A DNA stretch of 64,000 nucleotides from Catenulispora sp. GP43 (lineage in GTDB: Bacteria > Actinomycetota > Actinomycetes > Streptomycetales > Catenulisporaceae), in the NCBI RefSeq assembly GCF_041260665.1, contig NZ_JBGCCT010000002.1, forward strand, positions 372,001-436,000, given 5' to 3'. The notes under the pieces are model-generated. The model was not told the DNA's origin, searched no databases, and was given only the letters and a program-made list of their open reading frames with translations. Below, one piece after another: positions 9,276 to 18,077 of the stretch. Each line of letters begins with the position of its first letter. Position 1 is the first letter of the stretch. Made by a program: the position numbers and the translations under genes.

Positions 9276-9524
9276 TCAAGAGCTGATGGTCTTGGTGATG
9301 GTCTTCCCGGAGGTACCGGGCCGCGCCACACCCTCGACCTCGGTGCAGGTGCCGGCGACGCGCGCCAGAACGATGTCGCCGACCTCGAGCCGGGCCGGGT
9401 CCACCGGGGCGACGGTCACCAGTTGGCGGCTGCGGATCAACGGCACCATCGACGAGCCGGTCGGACGGAAGCGCACCTCGGCGCCGGTGGCGACGCGCGC
9501 CGCGAAGGCGTCGAGCATTCCCAT
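9276..9524 (-). CDS. Small S24/S26 peptidase-like protein
   Basis: Protein of 82 aa. PTGSSMVPLIRSRQLVTV matches the SxM catalytic-serine segment of LexA/signal-peptidase type proteases, followed by LEVGDIVLARVAG. The family normally continues with a lysine-containing strand and an IGNNRG-type loop of about 30 residues. Here the chain passes directly from VLARVAG to a short Thr-rich tail, so the catalytic lysine region is not seen. It may be a degenerate or non-peptidase member. It ends 32 bp upstream of the acyl-CoA ligase start on the same strand. Confidence 0.6.
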   Translation of the reverse strand: MGMLDAFAARVATGAEVRFRPTGSSMVPLIRSRQLVTVAPVDPARLEVGDIVLARVAGTCTEVEGVARPGTSGKTITKTISS

Positions 9525-9600
9525 GCAGGCAGGATGTCAGGGCTCGATGGCGGGGCACCAGGGGATTTGCGGCACTCCCGTTTGGTGTGTGGGTGGCAGC

Positions 9601-10524
9601 TCAGCCCGCCGCCCCCTCACTCGCCGGCCACGTCCGCAGCCCCCGCACCAACCCCAGGAACGCCCGCTCGGCCGGCGACAGCAGCCGGTCGCGCCGGTAG
9701 GCGACCACCACCGGCCGGGAGCGCAGCGGCGGGTCCACCTCCAGGACCACCAGGCGTCCGTCGCGGACCTCGGCGTCGATGGCGTGCTCGGAGATCAGGG
9801 ATATGCCCAGGCCCGCCGCGACCGACTGCTTGATGGTCTCCGGGCCCCACATGTCGGCCTTGGCCATGTCGTCCAGGTCCCAGCCGATGAGGGCCGCTTC
9901 TTGCAGGTCGCGGGTCTGGGAGCCGGGTTCGCGCAGCAGGAAGCGTTCGGCGGCCAGTTCCTGGGGGGCCAGCGGGGCGTCGGTGCTCGTCAGGGGGTGT
10001 CCCGGGGCCGCCACCAGCAGCAGGCGCTCGTCCAGGACCGTCTCGGTCTTCAGCTGCGGGGCCCCGGGTTGGCCGGCGACGATCGCCAGCCCGAGTTCGC
10101 CTTCCAGCAGCCGCTTCACGATCTGGCCGTTGTTGCCGACCACGATGTCGCACTCGATGGCGCGGTGGCGTTCGCGGAAGCGGGCCAGCAGGCGCGGCAG
10201 CAGGTAGGTGCCGACGGTCGTGGTGCCGCCGACCTCCAGGCGGCCGGACTGGACGCCGGAGACCTCGCGGATGGCCGCGACCGCCTCCTCGGTGAGCAGG
10301 AACACCCGGCGTGCGTACTCGACCAGCACTTCGCCCTCGGCGGTGGGGCGGATGCGGGGGCCGGAGCGGTCGATCAGGGTGGTCTGCAGCGACTGTTCGA
10401 GGTTGCGGACGTGGTTGGAGACCGAGGGCTGGCTCATGTAGAGCTTCTGGGCGGCGGCCGAGAAGCCGCCGGTCTCCACCACGGTCAGGAAGATCGACAG
10501 GCGGTGCAAGTTCAGCTGCGTCAC
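9601..10524 (-). CDS. LysR family transcriptional regulator
   Basis: About 307 aa: an N-terminal winged helix (LTVVETGGFSAAAQKLYMSQ, SVSNHVRNLEQSLQTTL) and a substrate-binding effector domain of the CysB/CbbR type. GTG 10524 is used; another in-frame GTG lies at 10542 with GGAGG very close to it, so the exact start is uncertain. It is 73 bp downstream of the PLP transaminase gene on the same strand, so the two are probably cotranscribed and the regulator may respond to that enzyme's substrate or product. Confidence 0.92.
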   Translation of the reverse strand: MTQLNLHRLSIFLTVVETGGFSAAAQKLYMSQPSVSNHVRNLEQSLQTTLIDRSGPRIRPTAEGEVLVEYARRVFLLTEEAVAAIREVSGVQSGRLEVGGTTTVGTYLLPRLLARFRERHRAIECDIVVGNNGQIVKRLLEGELGLAIVAGQPGAPQLKTETVLDERLLLVAAPGHPLTSTDAPLAPQELAAERFLLREPGSQTRDLQEAALIGWDLDDMAKADMWGPETIKQSVAAGLGISLISEHAIDAEVRDGRLVVLEVDPPLRSRPVVVAYRRDRLLSPAERAFLGLVRGLRTWPASEGAAG

Positions 10525-10597
10525 GGTTGGTCCACTTCCCACGCCTCCTGCCCCGTGCCCGTCAGCCTAATCCGCGAGGTTGACAACGGGCAGCCGT

Positions 10598-11713
10598 TCA
10601 GCGACCGGCGCGGATCTTCGCGATGGACGTTTCCAGCGCCGCCAGGAACCGCTCCAGTGTCGCCGGCGGCAGTTCGCCCATCGTGGAGACCCGGAAGAAG
10701 GTCTTCGCCAGGTCGCCCTGGCCGGCGTAGATGACGAAGCCCTCGTCCTTGAGGGCGTCGTGCAGCTCGGTGTACGTGATGCCCTCGGGCAGGTAGATCA
10801 TCGAGATCGAGTTCGACCGGTGCTGCTCGGGGATGAGGACTCGCAGGCCGAGGCGCTCCAGGCCGGCGCGTACCAGCCCGGCCCGCTCCTTGTACTCCGC
10901 CACGCGCGCCGCGACGCCGCCGCGCTCCTCCAGCTCCTTGATGGCCTCGTCCAGGGCGAAGCACACCTGGACGGCCGGGGTGAACGGGACGTCGCCCTTG
11001 CGCTGGCCGGTGAGGTAGGTGTTCGCGTTCAGGTACAGGGAGCGGACCGGTACCTGAGCGAGGCGCTGGATCCCCTTGTCCGAGCACAGGATGAAGGAGA
11101 TGCCGGGCAGGCCGTGCAGTCCCTTGTTCGCGGTGCCGCAGATGATGTCGGCGGACAGGTCCTCGTGGCCCTCGTCCTCGATCGCGGTGGCGCTGATCGC
11201 GTCCACCAGCATCAGGACCCCGGCCTGCCGCGCGATCCGGCCGATGGCCCCGACCGGGTTGATCATGCCGGTGGTGGTCTCGTGCTGCACCACCGCGACG
11301 GCGTCCACGTCCGGGTGCTCGGCCAGCGCCGCGCGCACCGCCTCGGGGTCGGCCGGCTCGGTCCACTCGCCGCTCACCGAGTGCACCGTGATCCCGTTGA
11401 CCTCGGCGATGCGGGCCAGCCGGTCGCCGTAGACGCCGTTGCGCACCACCAGGATCGAGCGTCCGGCGCGCACCGCGCTGATCACGGCCATCTCCATCGC
11501 CGAGGTCCCCGAGCCGGTGACGACGATCGCCTCGTGGGTGTCGCCGACGTTCAGCACCCGGGTCAGGCCGGAGCGGATCGAGGCCAGCAGCTGAGAGAAC
11601 TCCGGCTCGCGGTGGCACCAGTCGCCGCGCCCCAGGGCGGCGCGGACGCGGTCGGTCGTGCACGCCGGGCCGGGGTTGAGAAGGACCAGGGGGCTGCCGG
11701 GATTCGCTGTCAT
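10598..11713 (-). CDS. PhnW-like PLP aminotransferase (2-aminoethylphosphonate/alanine-glyoxylate type)
   Basis: Protein of 371 aa, fold type I class V aminotransferase. It begins VLLNPGPACTTDRVRAALG and has DWCHREPEFSQLL, the arrangement of 2-aminoethylphosphonate:pyruvate transaminases. It has the PLP aspartate in LMLVDAISATAIE and the Schiff-base lysine in GTANKGLHGLPG. The family moves an amino group from 2-aminoethylphosphonate (or serine/alanine) to pyruvate or glyoxylate. No phosphonatase, phosphonopyruvate decarboxylase or C-P lyase gene is visible, so the phosphonate role is only a family-based suggestion. A LysR gene follows. Confidence 0.82.
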   Translation of the reverse strand: MTANPGSPLVLLNPGPACTTDRVRAALGRGDWCHREPEFSQLLASIRSGLTRVLNVGDTHEAIVVTGSGTSAMEMAVISAVRAGRSILVVRNGVYGDRLARIAEVNGITVHSVSGEWTEPADPEAVRAALAEHPDVDAVAVVQHETTTGMINPVGAIGRIARQAGVLMLVDAISATAIEDEGHEDLSADIICGTANKGLHGLPGISFILCSDKGIQRLAQVPVRSLYLNANTYLTGQRKGDVPFTPAVQVCFALDEAIKELEERGGVAARVAEYKERAGLVRAGLERLGLRVLIPEQHRSNSISMIYLPEGITYTELHDALKDEGFVIYAGQGDLAKTFFRVSTMGELPPATLERFLAALETSIAKIRAGR

Positions 11714-11803
11714 GCGCCTCAGGCTAGGCGCGCGATCATGGGGTGCGCGATGGCTGTTCCGGCATGGCGGCCATAGCCGAAACAGTGTGGTGTCAGTGCG
11801 GGA

Positions 11804-13072
11804 TCAGCCCGCCACCGCTCCCCGCCCGCCGGACAGCGCCTGCTGATGCACGAACCCCAGCGGGTCGGCCAGCAGCGGCTCGAAAGCCTTCTCCGCGGCC
11901 CCGATCAGCGTGGAGTCGGCACCGAGTCCCGGCGTCACCAGGCGCACGCCCTCGCGCACCACGCCCAGGCTCCCCGACAGCAGGTTCGTCCGGATCTGCC
12001 CCTCGATGCCGGGGAACACGTCGCCGAACAGCCCGCCGAAGATCACCATCTCGGGGTTGAAGATCGTCACGATGTTCGCCACGCCCAGGGCGATCCAGCC
12101 GCCGATGTGCTCCAGAGCCCGCACCGACTTCTCATCGCCCATGGCCGCCTCGGCGACCAGTTCGACCACGGTGGGCCGGCGGCCGTCGACGTGGCCGGCG
12201 GCGGCCAGGATGGCCGGCTCACCGATCTCGGTCTCCCAGCAACCGCGCGCGCCGCAGCGGCACAGCCGGCCGGAGGGGTTGACCACCATGTGCCCGACCT
12301 CGCCGGCGTAGCCGTCGTGGCCGGACATGGCCTCGCCACCGGCGATCACCCCGGCGCCGACGCCGACCTCGCCGATGACGTAGACCAGGTCGTCGCAGCC
12401 CACCGCGGCGCCGCGGGTGCGTTCGGCCAGGGCGCCGAGGTCGGCGTCGTTGCCGACGGCGACGGGTGCGTCGATGCCGAAGGTCTCCATCAGGCGGCGG
12501 TGCAGGATGTCGCCGAGGGGGGCGTCGCCCCAGTCGTCCCAGTTCATGTTGGGGACGAAGCGCAGCATGCCGTCGGCGGAGCGGACGGCGGCCGGGACCG
12601 CGGCCCCGACGCCGGCGCACAGGGCGCCGGCGGGGATGCCCTCGGAGGCGAGCAGTTCACCGGTGAACCGCTCCAGGTGCCCCATGACGTCTTCGAGGTC
12701 GTAGTCGCCGCGCGGGCGGTACAGCTCGCGCCGGTCGAGCACCTGGCCGCCCAGGCCCACCCGGGCCGCGACGAGGAAGTCGACCCCGATCTGGTAGGCC
12801 AGGGCGTACACGTGCGCGGCCCTGGGCACCACGACCAGCGACGGCCGGCCGGCGCCGAGGTTCTGCCCGGGCAGTTCCTCCTCGACCAGGCCGGCCGAGG
12901 ACAGGTCGGCGGTCAGCGCGCCGATCGTCGAGCGGTTCAGGCTCATGCTCGCGGTGAGCACGGCCCGCGAGGTGGGCCCGTGCTGGTGGACATAGCGCAA
13001 GAGGGTCGACAGGTTGTGCCGGCGCAGCTCCTCCTGGGTCACTCCGTAGGTGAACCCCTTGCGGGCCCTCAT
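11804..13072 (-). CDS. ROK family transcriptional regulator (XylR/NagC type)
   Basis: Protein of 422 aa. An N-terminal winged helix (LRRHNLSTLLRYVHQHGPTS, NRSTIGALTADL) is fused to a ROK sugar-kinase-like domain. The ROK zinc motif CRCGARGCWE and GEVGHMVV are intact. ATG 13072 has GGAGAGAACC upstream; the ATG at 13093 would place that ribosome site inside the gene. It is the last gene of the sugar ABC operon, 88 bp after the permease, and almost certainly controls it in response to the imported sugar. Confidence 0.94.
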   Translation of the reverse strand: MRARKGFTYGVTQEELRRHNLSTLLRYVHQHGPTSRAVLTASMSLNRSTIGALTADLSSAGLVEEELPGQNLGAGRPSLVVVPRAAHVYALAYQIGVDFLVAARVGLGGQVLDRRELYRPRGDYDLEDVMGHLERFTGELLASEGIPAGALCAGVGAAVPAAVRSADGMLRFVPNMNWDDWGDAPLGDILHRRLMETFGIDAPVAVGNDADLGALAERTRGAAVGCDDLVYVIGEVGVGAGVIAGGEAMSGHDGYAGEVGHMVVNPSGRLCRCGARGCWETEIGEPAILAAAGHVDGRRPTVVELVAEAAMGDEKSVRALEHIGGWIALGVANIVTIFNPEMVIFGGLFGDVFPGIEGQIRTNLLSGSLGVVREGVRLVTPGLGADSTLIGAAEKAFEPLLADPLGFVHQQALSGGRGAVAG

Positions 13073-13160
13073 GGTTCTCTCCTCGCTGCGCATGTCGGCG
13101 CGTGTCGGCCGGTTTCAGCCGGTCCCGGTCATTATCGACCGGGACCGACCGATTCTCGCC

Positions 13161-14483
13161 TCAGCGCGAGTCGCCCTTGCCGACGCGGCGCGAGGCCGCG
13201 TCGAACCCGGCCGCCAGGAGCAGCACCAGGCCGGTGACGATCCACTGCCAGGCCTGGCTGTTCGCGCCCTTGATCAGGTCGCCCATGCCGTTCTGGATGA
13301 CGGCCACGACCAGGCCGCCCCAGACCGCGTCCATGATGCGGCCGCGACCGCCGAACAGGCTGGTCCCGCCGATGACGGCGGCACCGACGGCCAGCAGCAG
13401 GGTGTTGCCGGCGCCGAAGTTCGAGGCCACCGACTCCAGCTGCGAGGCCTGCACGATGCCGGCCACCGCGGCCAGCAGGGAGCAGACCACGAACACCGAG
13501 ATGCGGATCCGGTCGACCCGGATGCCGGCGCGGCGCGCGGCCTCGTCGTTGCCGCCGACGGCGTAGACGTGCCGGCCGTAGCGGGTGCGGCTGAGCAGGA
13601 ACGTCAGGCCGACGGTGAGGACGATCAGCAGCAGGACGACCCAGGGGATGCCCTCGATCTTCAGGTTGTTGAAGAACGCGTTCTGCTGGATCGCGCGGTT
13701 CTCGCCGAGCAGGTAGACGAAGACCGCGCCGAGGATCACCATCAGCGCCGTCTTGGCGATGGTGACCAGGGGCGGCTCGGCCTCCAGGCCGGCGGCCCGG
13801 CGGCTGACCGACATGCGCAGCTTGACCAGCGCGTAGCCGCCGGCCACCACGGCCAGCAGCACCCAGCCCAGCCACAGCGGCATCAGGTTGTTGTTGTAGC
13901 CCTCGAGCGTGATGATCGGCTTGGCGGCCTGGTCCGGCAGCGAGATCGAGCCGGCCTTGCCGACCTGCATCAGCACGACGCCCTGGAAGGACAGGAACGC
14001 GGCCAGGGTGACCACGAAGGAGGGGATGCGCACCTTGGCGCGCAGCCAGCCGATGGCGAAGCCGAGCACGGCGCCGGTGATGACGGCGGCGATCACGGCC
14101 AGCCACCACGGCAGGCTGTGCCGCACGATCATGACCGCCATCAGCGCCGCGCACACGCCGGAGGCGGTGCCCGCGCTCAGGTCGATCTCGCCCAGCAGCA
14201 GGACGAAGACCAGGCCCATGGCCAGCACGATGATCGGCGCGGCCTGGGTGACCAGGTTGGCGATGTTGTACAGCGACAGGAAGCCGTTCTGCACGATCGC
14301 GAAGAAGACGACCAGGACGATCAGGCCGGCCACGGCCGGGGCCGAGCCCAGCTCACCGCCGCGGGCCCGGTCGATGCGGTTGCGGCCGTAGGCCAGCAGC
14401 GTGCCGGCCGCGCCGGTGCTGCCGGCCGCCTCGGCGGCGGTGCCGGTCGCGGTGCCGGTGGGGTTCTCGGTGGTGCTGCTCAT
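13161..14483 (-). CDS. Sugar ABC transporter permease (XylH/RbsC type)
   Basis: Protein of 440 aa with 10 or more hydrophobic segments, of the BPD_transp_2 family. Markers: GLVFVLLLGEIDLSAG and FGAGNTLLLAVGAAVIGGTSLFGG, both strongly conserved in RbsC/XylH permeases, and RTRYGRHVYAVGGNDEAARRAG for contact with the ATPase. Its ATG (14481-14483) overlaps the ATPase stop by 4 bp (ATGA), so translation is coupled. The soluble Thr/Ala-rich N-terminus of about 30 residues is unremarkable. Confidence 0.95.
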   Translation of the reverse strand: MSSTTENPTGTATGTAAEAAGSTGAAGTLLAYGRNRIDRARGGELGSAPAVAGLIVLVVFFAIVQNGFLSLYNIANLVTQAAPIIVLAMGLVFVLLLGEIDLSAGTASGVCAALMAVMIVRHSLPWWLAVIAAVITGAVLGFAIGWLRAKVRIPSFVVTLAAFLSFQGVVLMQVGKAGSISLPDQAAKPIITLEGYNNNLMPLWLGWVLLAVVAGGYALVKLRMSVSRRAAGLEAEPPLVTIAKTALMVILGAVFVYLLGENRAIQQNAFFNNLKIEGIPWVVLLLIVLTVGLTFLLSRTRYGRHVYAVGGNDEAARRAGIRVDRIRISVFVVCSLLAAVAGIVQASQLESVASNFGAGNTLLLAVGAAVIGGTSLFGGRGRIMDAVWGGLVVAVIQNGMGDLIKGANSQAWQWIVTGLVLLLAAGFDAASRRVGKGDSR

Positions 14484-15406
14484 GCCGTGCCCCCCTCGGG
14501 AGTCGCGTCGGTCGGGCCGGTCTTGTTGGCCTCGGCGGCGGCCAGGGCGTCGGCGATGCCGGTGCCGCCCTCGGCGTGGCCGTTGCCGTTGCCGTTGCCG
14601 TTGGTGCCGGGCTGCAGGCCCAGGTCCCCGGAGCGGCCGGCGGTGATCAGCTCGACGATCTGGGTCTGGGTCACGTCCGAGCGCTTGACCTGCGCGGCCA
14701 TCTGGCCCAGGTACAGCGCGGCGATCCGGTCGGAGACCTCGAGCACGTCGCGCATGTTGTGCGAGATCAGGATGACCGCGTGGCCGCGGTCGGCCAGCCG
14801 GCGCACCAGCTCCAGGACCTGCGCGGTCTGGGCCACGCCGAGCGCGGCGGTCGGCTCGTCGAGGATGACGACCTTGGAGTTCCACAGCACCGACTTGGCG
14901 ATCGCCACGGTCTGCCGCTGGCCGCCGGACAGGCTGGAGACCTGCTGGCGCAGCGACTTCACGGTGCGCACCGACAGGCCGGCCAGGGTCTCCCCGGCCA
15001 GGCGCTCCATGGTGTTCTCGTCCAGCGTCTTCCAGGCGGAGACGCGCTCGCGGCCCAGGAACATGTTGCCGACGATGTCCAGGTTCTCGCACAGTGCGAG
15101 GTCCTGGTAGACGATCTCGATGCCCAGCGCCGCCGCGTCGCGGGGGTCGTGCACCTTGACGTCGCGGCCCTCGAACACGTACTCGCCGCTGTCGATGGAG
15201 TACGTGCCACCGATGCACTTGACCAGCGTGGACTTGCCGGCGCCGTTGTCGCCGACCAGCGCGGTGACCTCACCGGCGTGGGCCTCGAAGTTCACGTCCC
15301 GCAGGACGTGGACCGGGCCGAAGGATTTGTTGACACTCCGCAACTGGAGGATCGGCTCGCCCGATCCCGCCGTCCGGGGTGCCGTGGACGTGGTTGTTTC
15401 CGTCAC
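14480..15406 (-). CDS. Sugar ABC transporter ATP-binding protein (XylG type, single domain)
   Basis: Protein of 308 aa from GTG 15406. Walker A is GDNGAGKST, the signature is LSGGQRQTVAIAKS, Walker B is VVILDEPTAALG, and the H-loop lies in HAVILISHNM. RbsA/XylG ATPases normally hold two ATPase domains (about 500 aa). This one has a single domain and would dimerise, a form common in actinobacterial xylose/ribose importers. The C-terminus is a Gly/Asn-rich tail. It sits between the binding protein and the permease. Confidence 0.95.
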   Translation of the reverse strand: MTETTTSTAPRTAGSGEPILQLRSVNKSFGPVHVLRDVNFEAHAGEVTALVGDNGAGKSTLVKCIGGTYSIDSGEYVFEGRDVKVHDPRDAAALGIEIVYQDLALCENLDIVGNMFLGRERVSAWKTLDENTMERLAGETLAGLSVRTVKSLRQQVSSLSGGQRQTVAIAKSVLWNSKVVILDEPTAALGVAQTAQVLELVRRLADRGHAVILISHNMRDVLEVSDRIAALYLGQMAAQVKRSDVTQTQIVELITAGRSGDLGLQPGTNGNGNGNGHAEGGTGIADALAAAEANKTGPTDATPEGGTA

Positions 15407-15553
15407 CTCACACCTCTCTCAACTCATGACGCCCAGCAATCGAACGGTCGAGCCAGAGCGGTCGAGCCCGAACGGTCTTGCTCTTCAGCGACCGCCGACG
15501 GCCGCCGTGTGGGCTTCGCAGGGGTTTACAGCTCCCGCGCGGAGCACCGACCA

Positions 15554-15600
15554 GCGGCGGCGGTGTCGGAAAGTGGGAACCCGACACGCTGCCGCCGCCG
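15554..15600 (-). terminator. Hairpin (attenuator?) after the sugar-binding protein gene
   Basis: GTGTCGG (15563-15569) pairs with CCGACAC (15581-15587), and the flanking GGCGGCGG and CCGCCGCC arms extend the stem across a small bulge. It lies in the 211-bp gap between the binding-protein gene and the ATPase gene. Such hairpins often reduce read-through so that the binding protein is made in excess. Confidence 0.5.
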
Positions 15601-15617
15601 GTCGTATGCGGCGTTCC

Positions 15618-16763
15618 TTACTTGATGCCGGCCGTCGCGCACAGAGCGGCGAAGTTGCCGGTGCACACGTCGGAGGCCTTCTGGTAGCCGTCGGTGAACG
15701 GCAGGGTGATGTTGGTCTTGTCCACCACGACCGGAGTCGCCAGGTAGGACGGGACGTCACGGTTGCCGGTCGGGTCGTGGACCGTGGACGGCGCCTGCGG
15801 CTTCTGGCCGGACAGGATCTGGCTGGCCAGCTTGACGGCCACGTCGGCCTCGCCCTTGACCGGCTTGTAGATCGTGAAGCACTGGTCGCCGGTGAGGATG
15901 TTCTGCAGGCCGGTCGCGGTCGCGTCCTGGCCGGAGACCGCCACCTTGCCGTTGAGGCCCTGCTGCTTCAGGACGGTGATGACCGCGTTGGCCATCTCGT
16001 CGTTGGCGACCATGACCGCGTTCAGGTTCGGGGCGCCCTGCAGCAGCTTCTGGAACGTCGACTGGGCGGTACCGGCCGGGTTGTCCCAGTTGCCGGACTG
16101 GTCGCCGGCCTGGGTCCAGCCCGCCTGGGTGCTCAGCACGCTGTCGTAGCCCTGCTTGAACAGCGTCGCGTTGTTGTCGGTCGCGGCGCCGTCCTCCTCG
16201 ACGTACTTCACCGCGGTCTTGCCCTGGACCTGCGAGCACTTGGTCAGGGCGGTGCCCTGCGCCTTGCCGACGGCCACGTTGTCGAAGGACACGTAGTACT
16301 GCGCGCTGCCGCCGAGCGTCAGGCGGTCGTAGTCGATGGTGACGACGCCCTTGGCCTGGGCCTGGGCCTCGATCGCCTTGGCCGAGCCGGAGTCCAGGTT
16401 GACGATCATCAGGACGCCGACGCCCTCGTTGAGCATCGACTGCGCCTGGGTGGTCTGCGTGGTCGCGGAGCCGTTGGCGTTCTGGATGTCACAGGTCAGG
16501 CCGTAGCTCGCACACTGGGTCTTGAGCTCGTTCGGGTCGGAGTTGACCCAGCGCGGCGAGGAGTTGGTGTCCGGCAGCAGGATGCCGACCTTGTTGTTCG
16601 TGTAGTGCGGCGTGCCGCTGCTGCTCGAGCCCGAAGCGGCGGTGGTCGAAGAGCCGCCACCCGTGGTGGAGGAAGAACTGCTGCTCTTAGAGCTGCTGCA
16701 GCCAGCCGCGCTCAACGCAACCGCGGCGCCGAGTGCGGTGATAGCGAGGATCGCCTTACGCAT
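15618..16763 (-). CDS. Sugar ABC transporter substrate-binding lipoprotein (XylF/RbsB type)
   Basis: Protein of 381 aa. The signal peptide ends in ALSAAGC, a lipobox, followed by a Ser-rich tether, then a periplasmic-binding-protein family 1 sugar domain (VGILLPDTNSSPRW, IEAQAQAKGVVTIDYDR, NAVMVANDEMANAV, VAVSGQDATATG). DYDR and SGQD are the sugar-contact positions of xylose-binding proteins. First gene of the operon; AAAGGGG lies upstream of ATG 16763. Together with the next three genes it forms a complete importer plus regulator. Confidence 0.95.
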   Translation of the reverse strand: MRKAILAITALGAAVALSAAGCSSSKSSSSSSTTGGGSSTTAASGSSSSGTPHYTNNKVGILLPDTNSSPRWVNSDPNELKTQCASYGLTCDIQNANGSATTQTTQAQSMLNEGVGVLMIVNLDSGSAKAIEAQAQAKGVVTIDYDRLTLGGSAQYYVSFDNVAVGKAQGTALTKCSQVQGKTAVKYVEEDGAATDNNATLFKQGYDSVLSTQAGWTQAGDQSGNWDNPAGTAQSTFQKLLQGAPNLNAVMVANDEMANAVITVLKQQGLNGKVAVSGQDATATGLQNILTGDQCFTIYKPVKGEADVAVKLASQILSGQKPQAPSTVHDPTGNRDVPSYLATPVVVDKTNITLPFTDGYQKASDVCTGNFAALCATAGIK

Positions 16764-17252
16764 GGGAGCTTGCCCCTTTCTGATTCCGCACGTCGCCTAC
16801 CCCCGGGAGGCGCCGCCGATATGTTGACGCGCAAAACCTATTCGGGTTTCGACCATGATCGCTATGAGCTGGCGGACACGAATCCGCCATGAACGCGTCA
16901 CGAAACGGCAACGTAAGAGTCGTTAGACGCGGCGAGGGCCGCTGTCAGCGCGAATAGCCCGTGGTCGGGACGGGCGCCGCGAGCACGGAGCGGATCAGCG
17001 GACCGACACCGTCCAGATGGTCCGGACGCGCAGGGCCGGGGTGCGCACCTCAAATACGCTCAACGCGTGATGCCTAGTGGCGGGGTGGTGTTGGTGGGAC
17101 GGCAACGACCAGCCCCCGAATGGCGGGCTTTCGTGGCGGGCGGCAACCTTGATCGCGAGAACGCAGGGCTTTTGGTTCATATATGAACGCTCATGGAGCC
17201 TATGCGGCTATAGTCCGATTCAGGTGCTATTGGTGACGTGCGCGGCTTCGGC
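16764..17252. other. 489-bp gene-free promoter region with a perfect palindrome
   Basis: No credible ORF. It should carry the promoter of the sugar transporter operon (reading left). AAACC and GGTTT arms around 16834-16850 form a weak inverted repeat about 75 bp upstream of the binding-protein start that could be the ROK operator. Farther away, GTTCATATATGAAC (17175-17188) is a perfect 14-bp AT-rich palindrome that stands out against the GC-rich surroundings; its user is unknown. Confidence 0.5.
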
Positions 17253-18071
17253 TCACTGCCAGTGCGAAGGCCGCGTCAGCCCGTCGGGGATCCTCGTCCC
17301 GGCATCGCCGAGCGCCGCGTTCAGCTGCGTCTGCGTCACGAAGATCGCGCCGGTCAGATCCGCGCCGGCCAGGTTCGCATCACGCAGGTCCGCGCCGATC
17401 AAGTCGGCGCGCCGCAGATCGGCGCCGGCGAGGTCGGCGCCGATCAGGTAGGCGCCGCGCAGGTCGGCCCCGCGCAGATCGGCGCCGGTCAGCCGGGCGC
17501 CGATCAGGTCCGCTCCGCGCCGGTCCTTCTTCCGCCCCGCCCCGATGCCGGCCCTCATCAGGGAGCTGACCTCGGAGAGCAGCTCGCTGATGCCGGCCCG
17601 GTGCGCCGAGAGGTCCAGCGCCAACAAATCATCCAGCGGCGCCCGGGCGAGGCGTTCGGTCTCCTCGGCCGACCACAGTAGTTCCGTGCGCAGCGCCGAG
17701 GCCGAGGCCAGGGTCTCGGCCTCGGCCAGGTACCACAGCATCTCGTGCAGCTGGCGCATCACCGGCAGCGCCGCGAACATCCGCGGCGCCGTCTGGGGTG
17801 CCTCGCGCCAGGACACGCCGCCGAACGTCTCCTGGGACAGCTTCTGGCCGGCACCGAAGCAGTCGTAGACCGTGCAGCCCTTGAAGCCGCGGCCACGCAG
17901 TCCGGCGTGGATCGAGCAGCGGTCGTCGGCGGCGAGGTTGGGGCACGGCGTCCCGGCGGACTTGTCGACGGCGAAGTCCTGGGACGCCGTGAACGCCAGC
18001 CCCACACAGCACAGGGCGAAGCAGTTCGCGCAGTCGGCCGCGAGATCGGCGCGTTCGGTACGGTGCGTCAA
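17253..18071 (-). CDS. Cys-rich pentapeptide-repeat protein
   Basis: Protein of 272 aa in three parts: an N-terminal Cys-rich module ([34 protein letters not shown], about 10 cysteines), a helical middle, and from about residue 188 a right-handed beta-helix of A(D/N)LxG pentapeptides ([20 protein letters not shown] and onward). The Cys module resembles zinc- or Fe-S-binding YkgJ-type domains; metal binding is inferred. The start codon appears to be TTG at 18071, 6 bp after the stop of the F420 oxidoreductase, so translation is probably coupled. No function is known to me for this architecture. Confidence 0.85.
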   Translation of the reverse strand: MTHRTERADLAADCANCFALCCVGLAFTASQDFAVDKSAGTPCPNLAADDRCSIHAGLRGRGFKGCTVYDCFGAGQKLSQETFGGVSWREAPQTAPRMFAALPVMRQLHEMLWYLAEAETLASASALRTELLWSAEETERLARAPLDDLLALDLSAHRAGISELLSEVSSLMRAGIGAGRKKDRRGADLIGARLTGADLRGADLRGAYLIGADLAGADLRRADLIGADLRDANLAGADLTGAIFVTQTQLNAALGDAGTRIPDGLTRPSHWQ

Positions 18072-18077
18072 GAGTGC

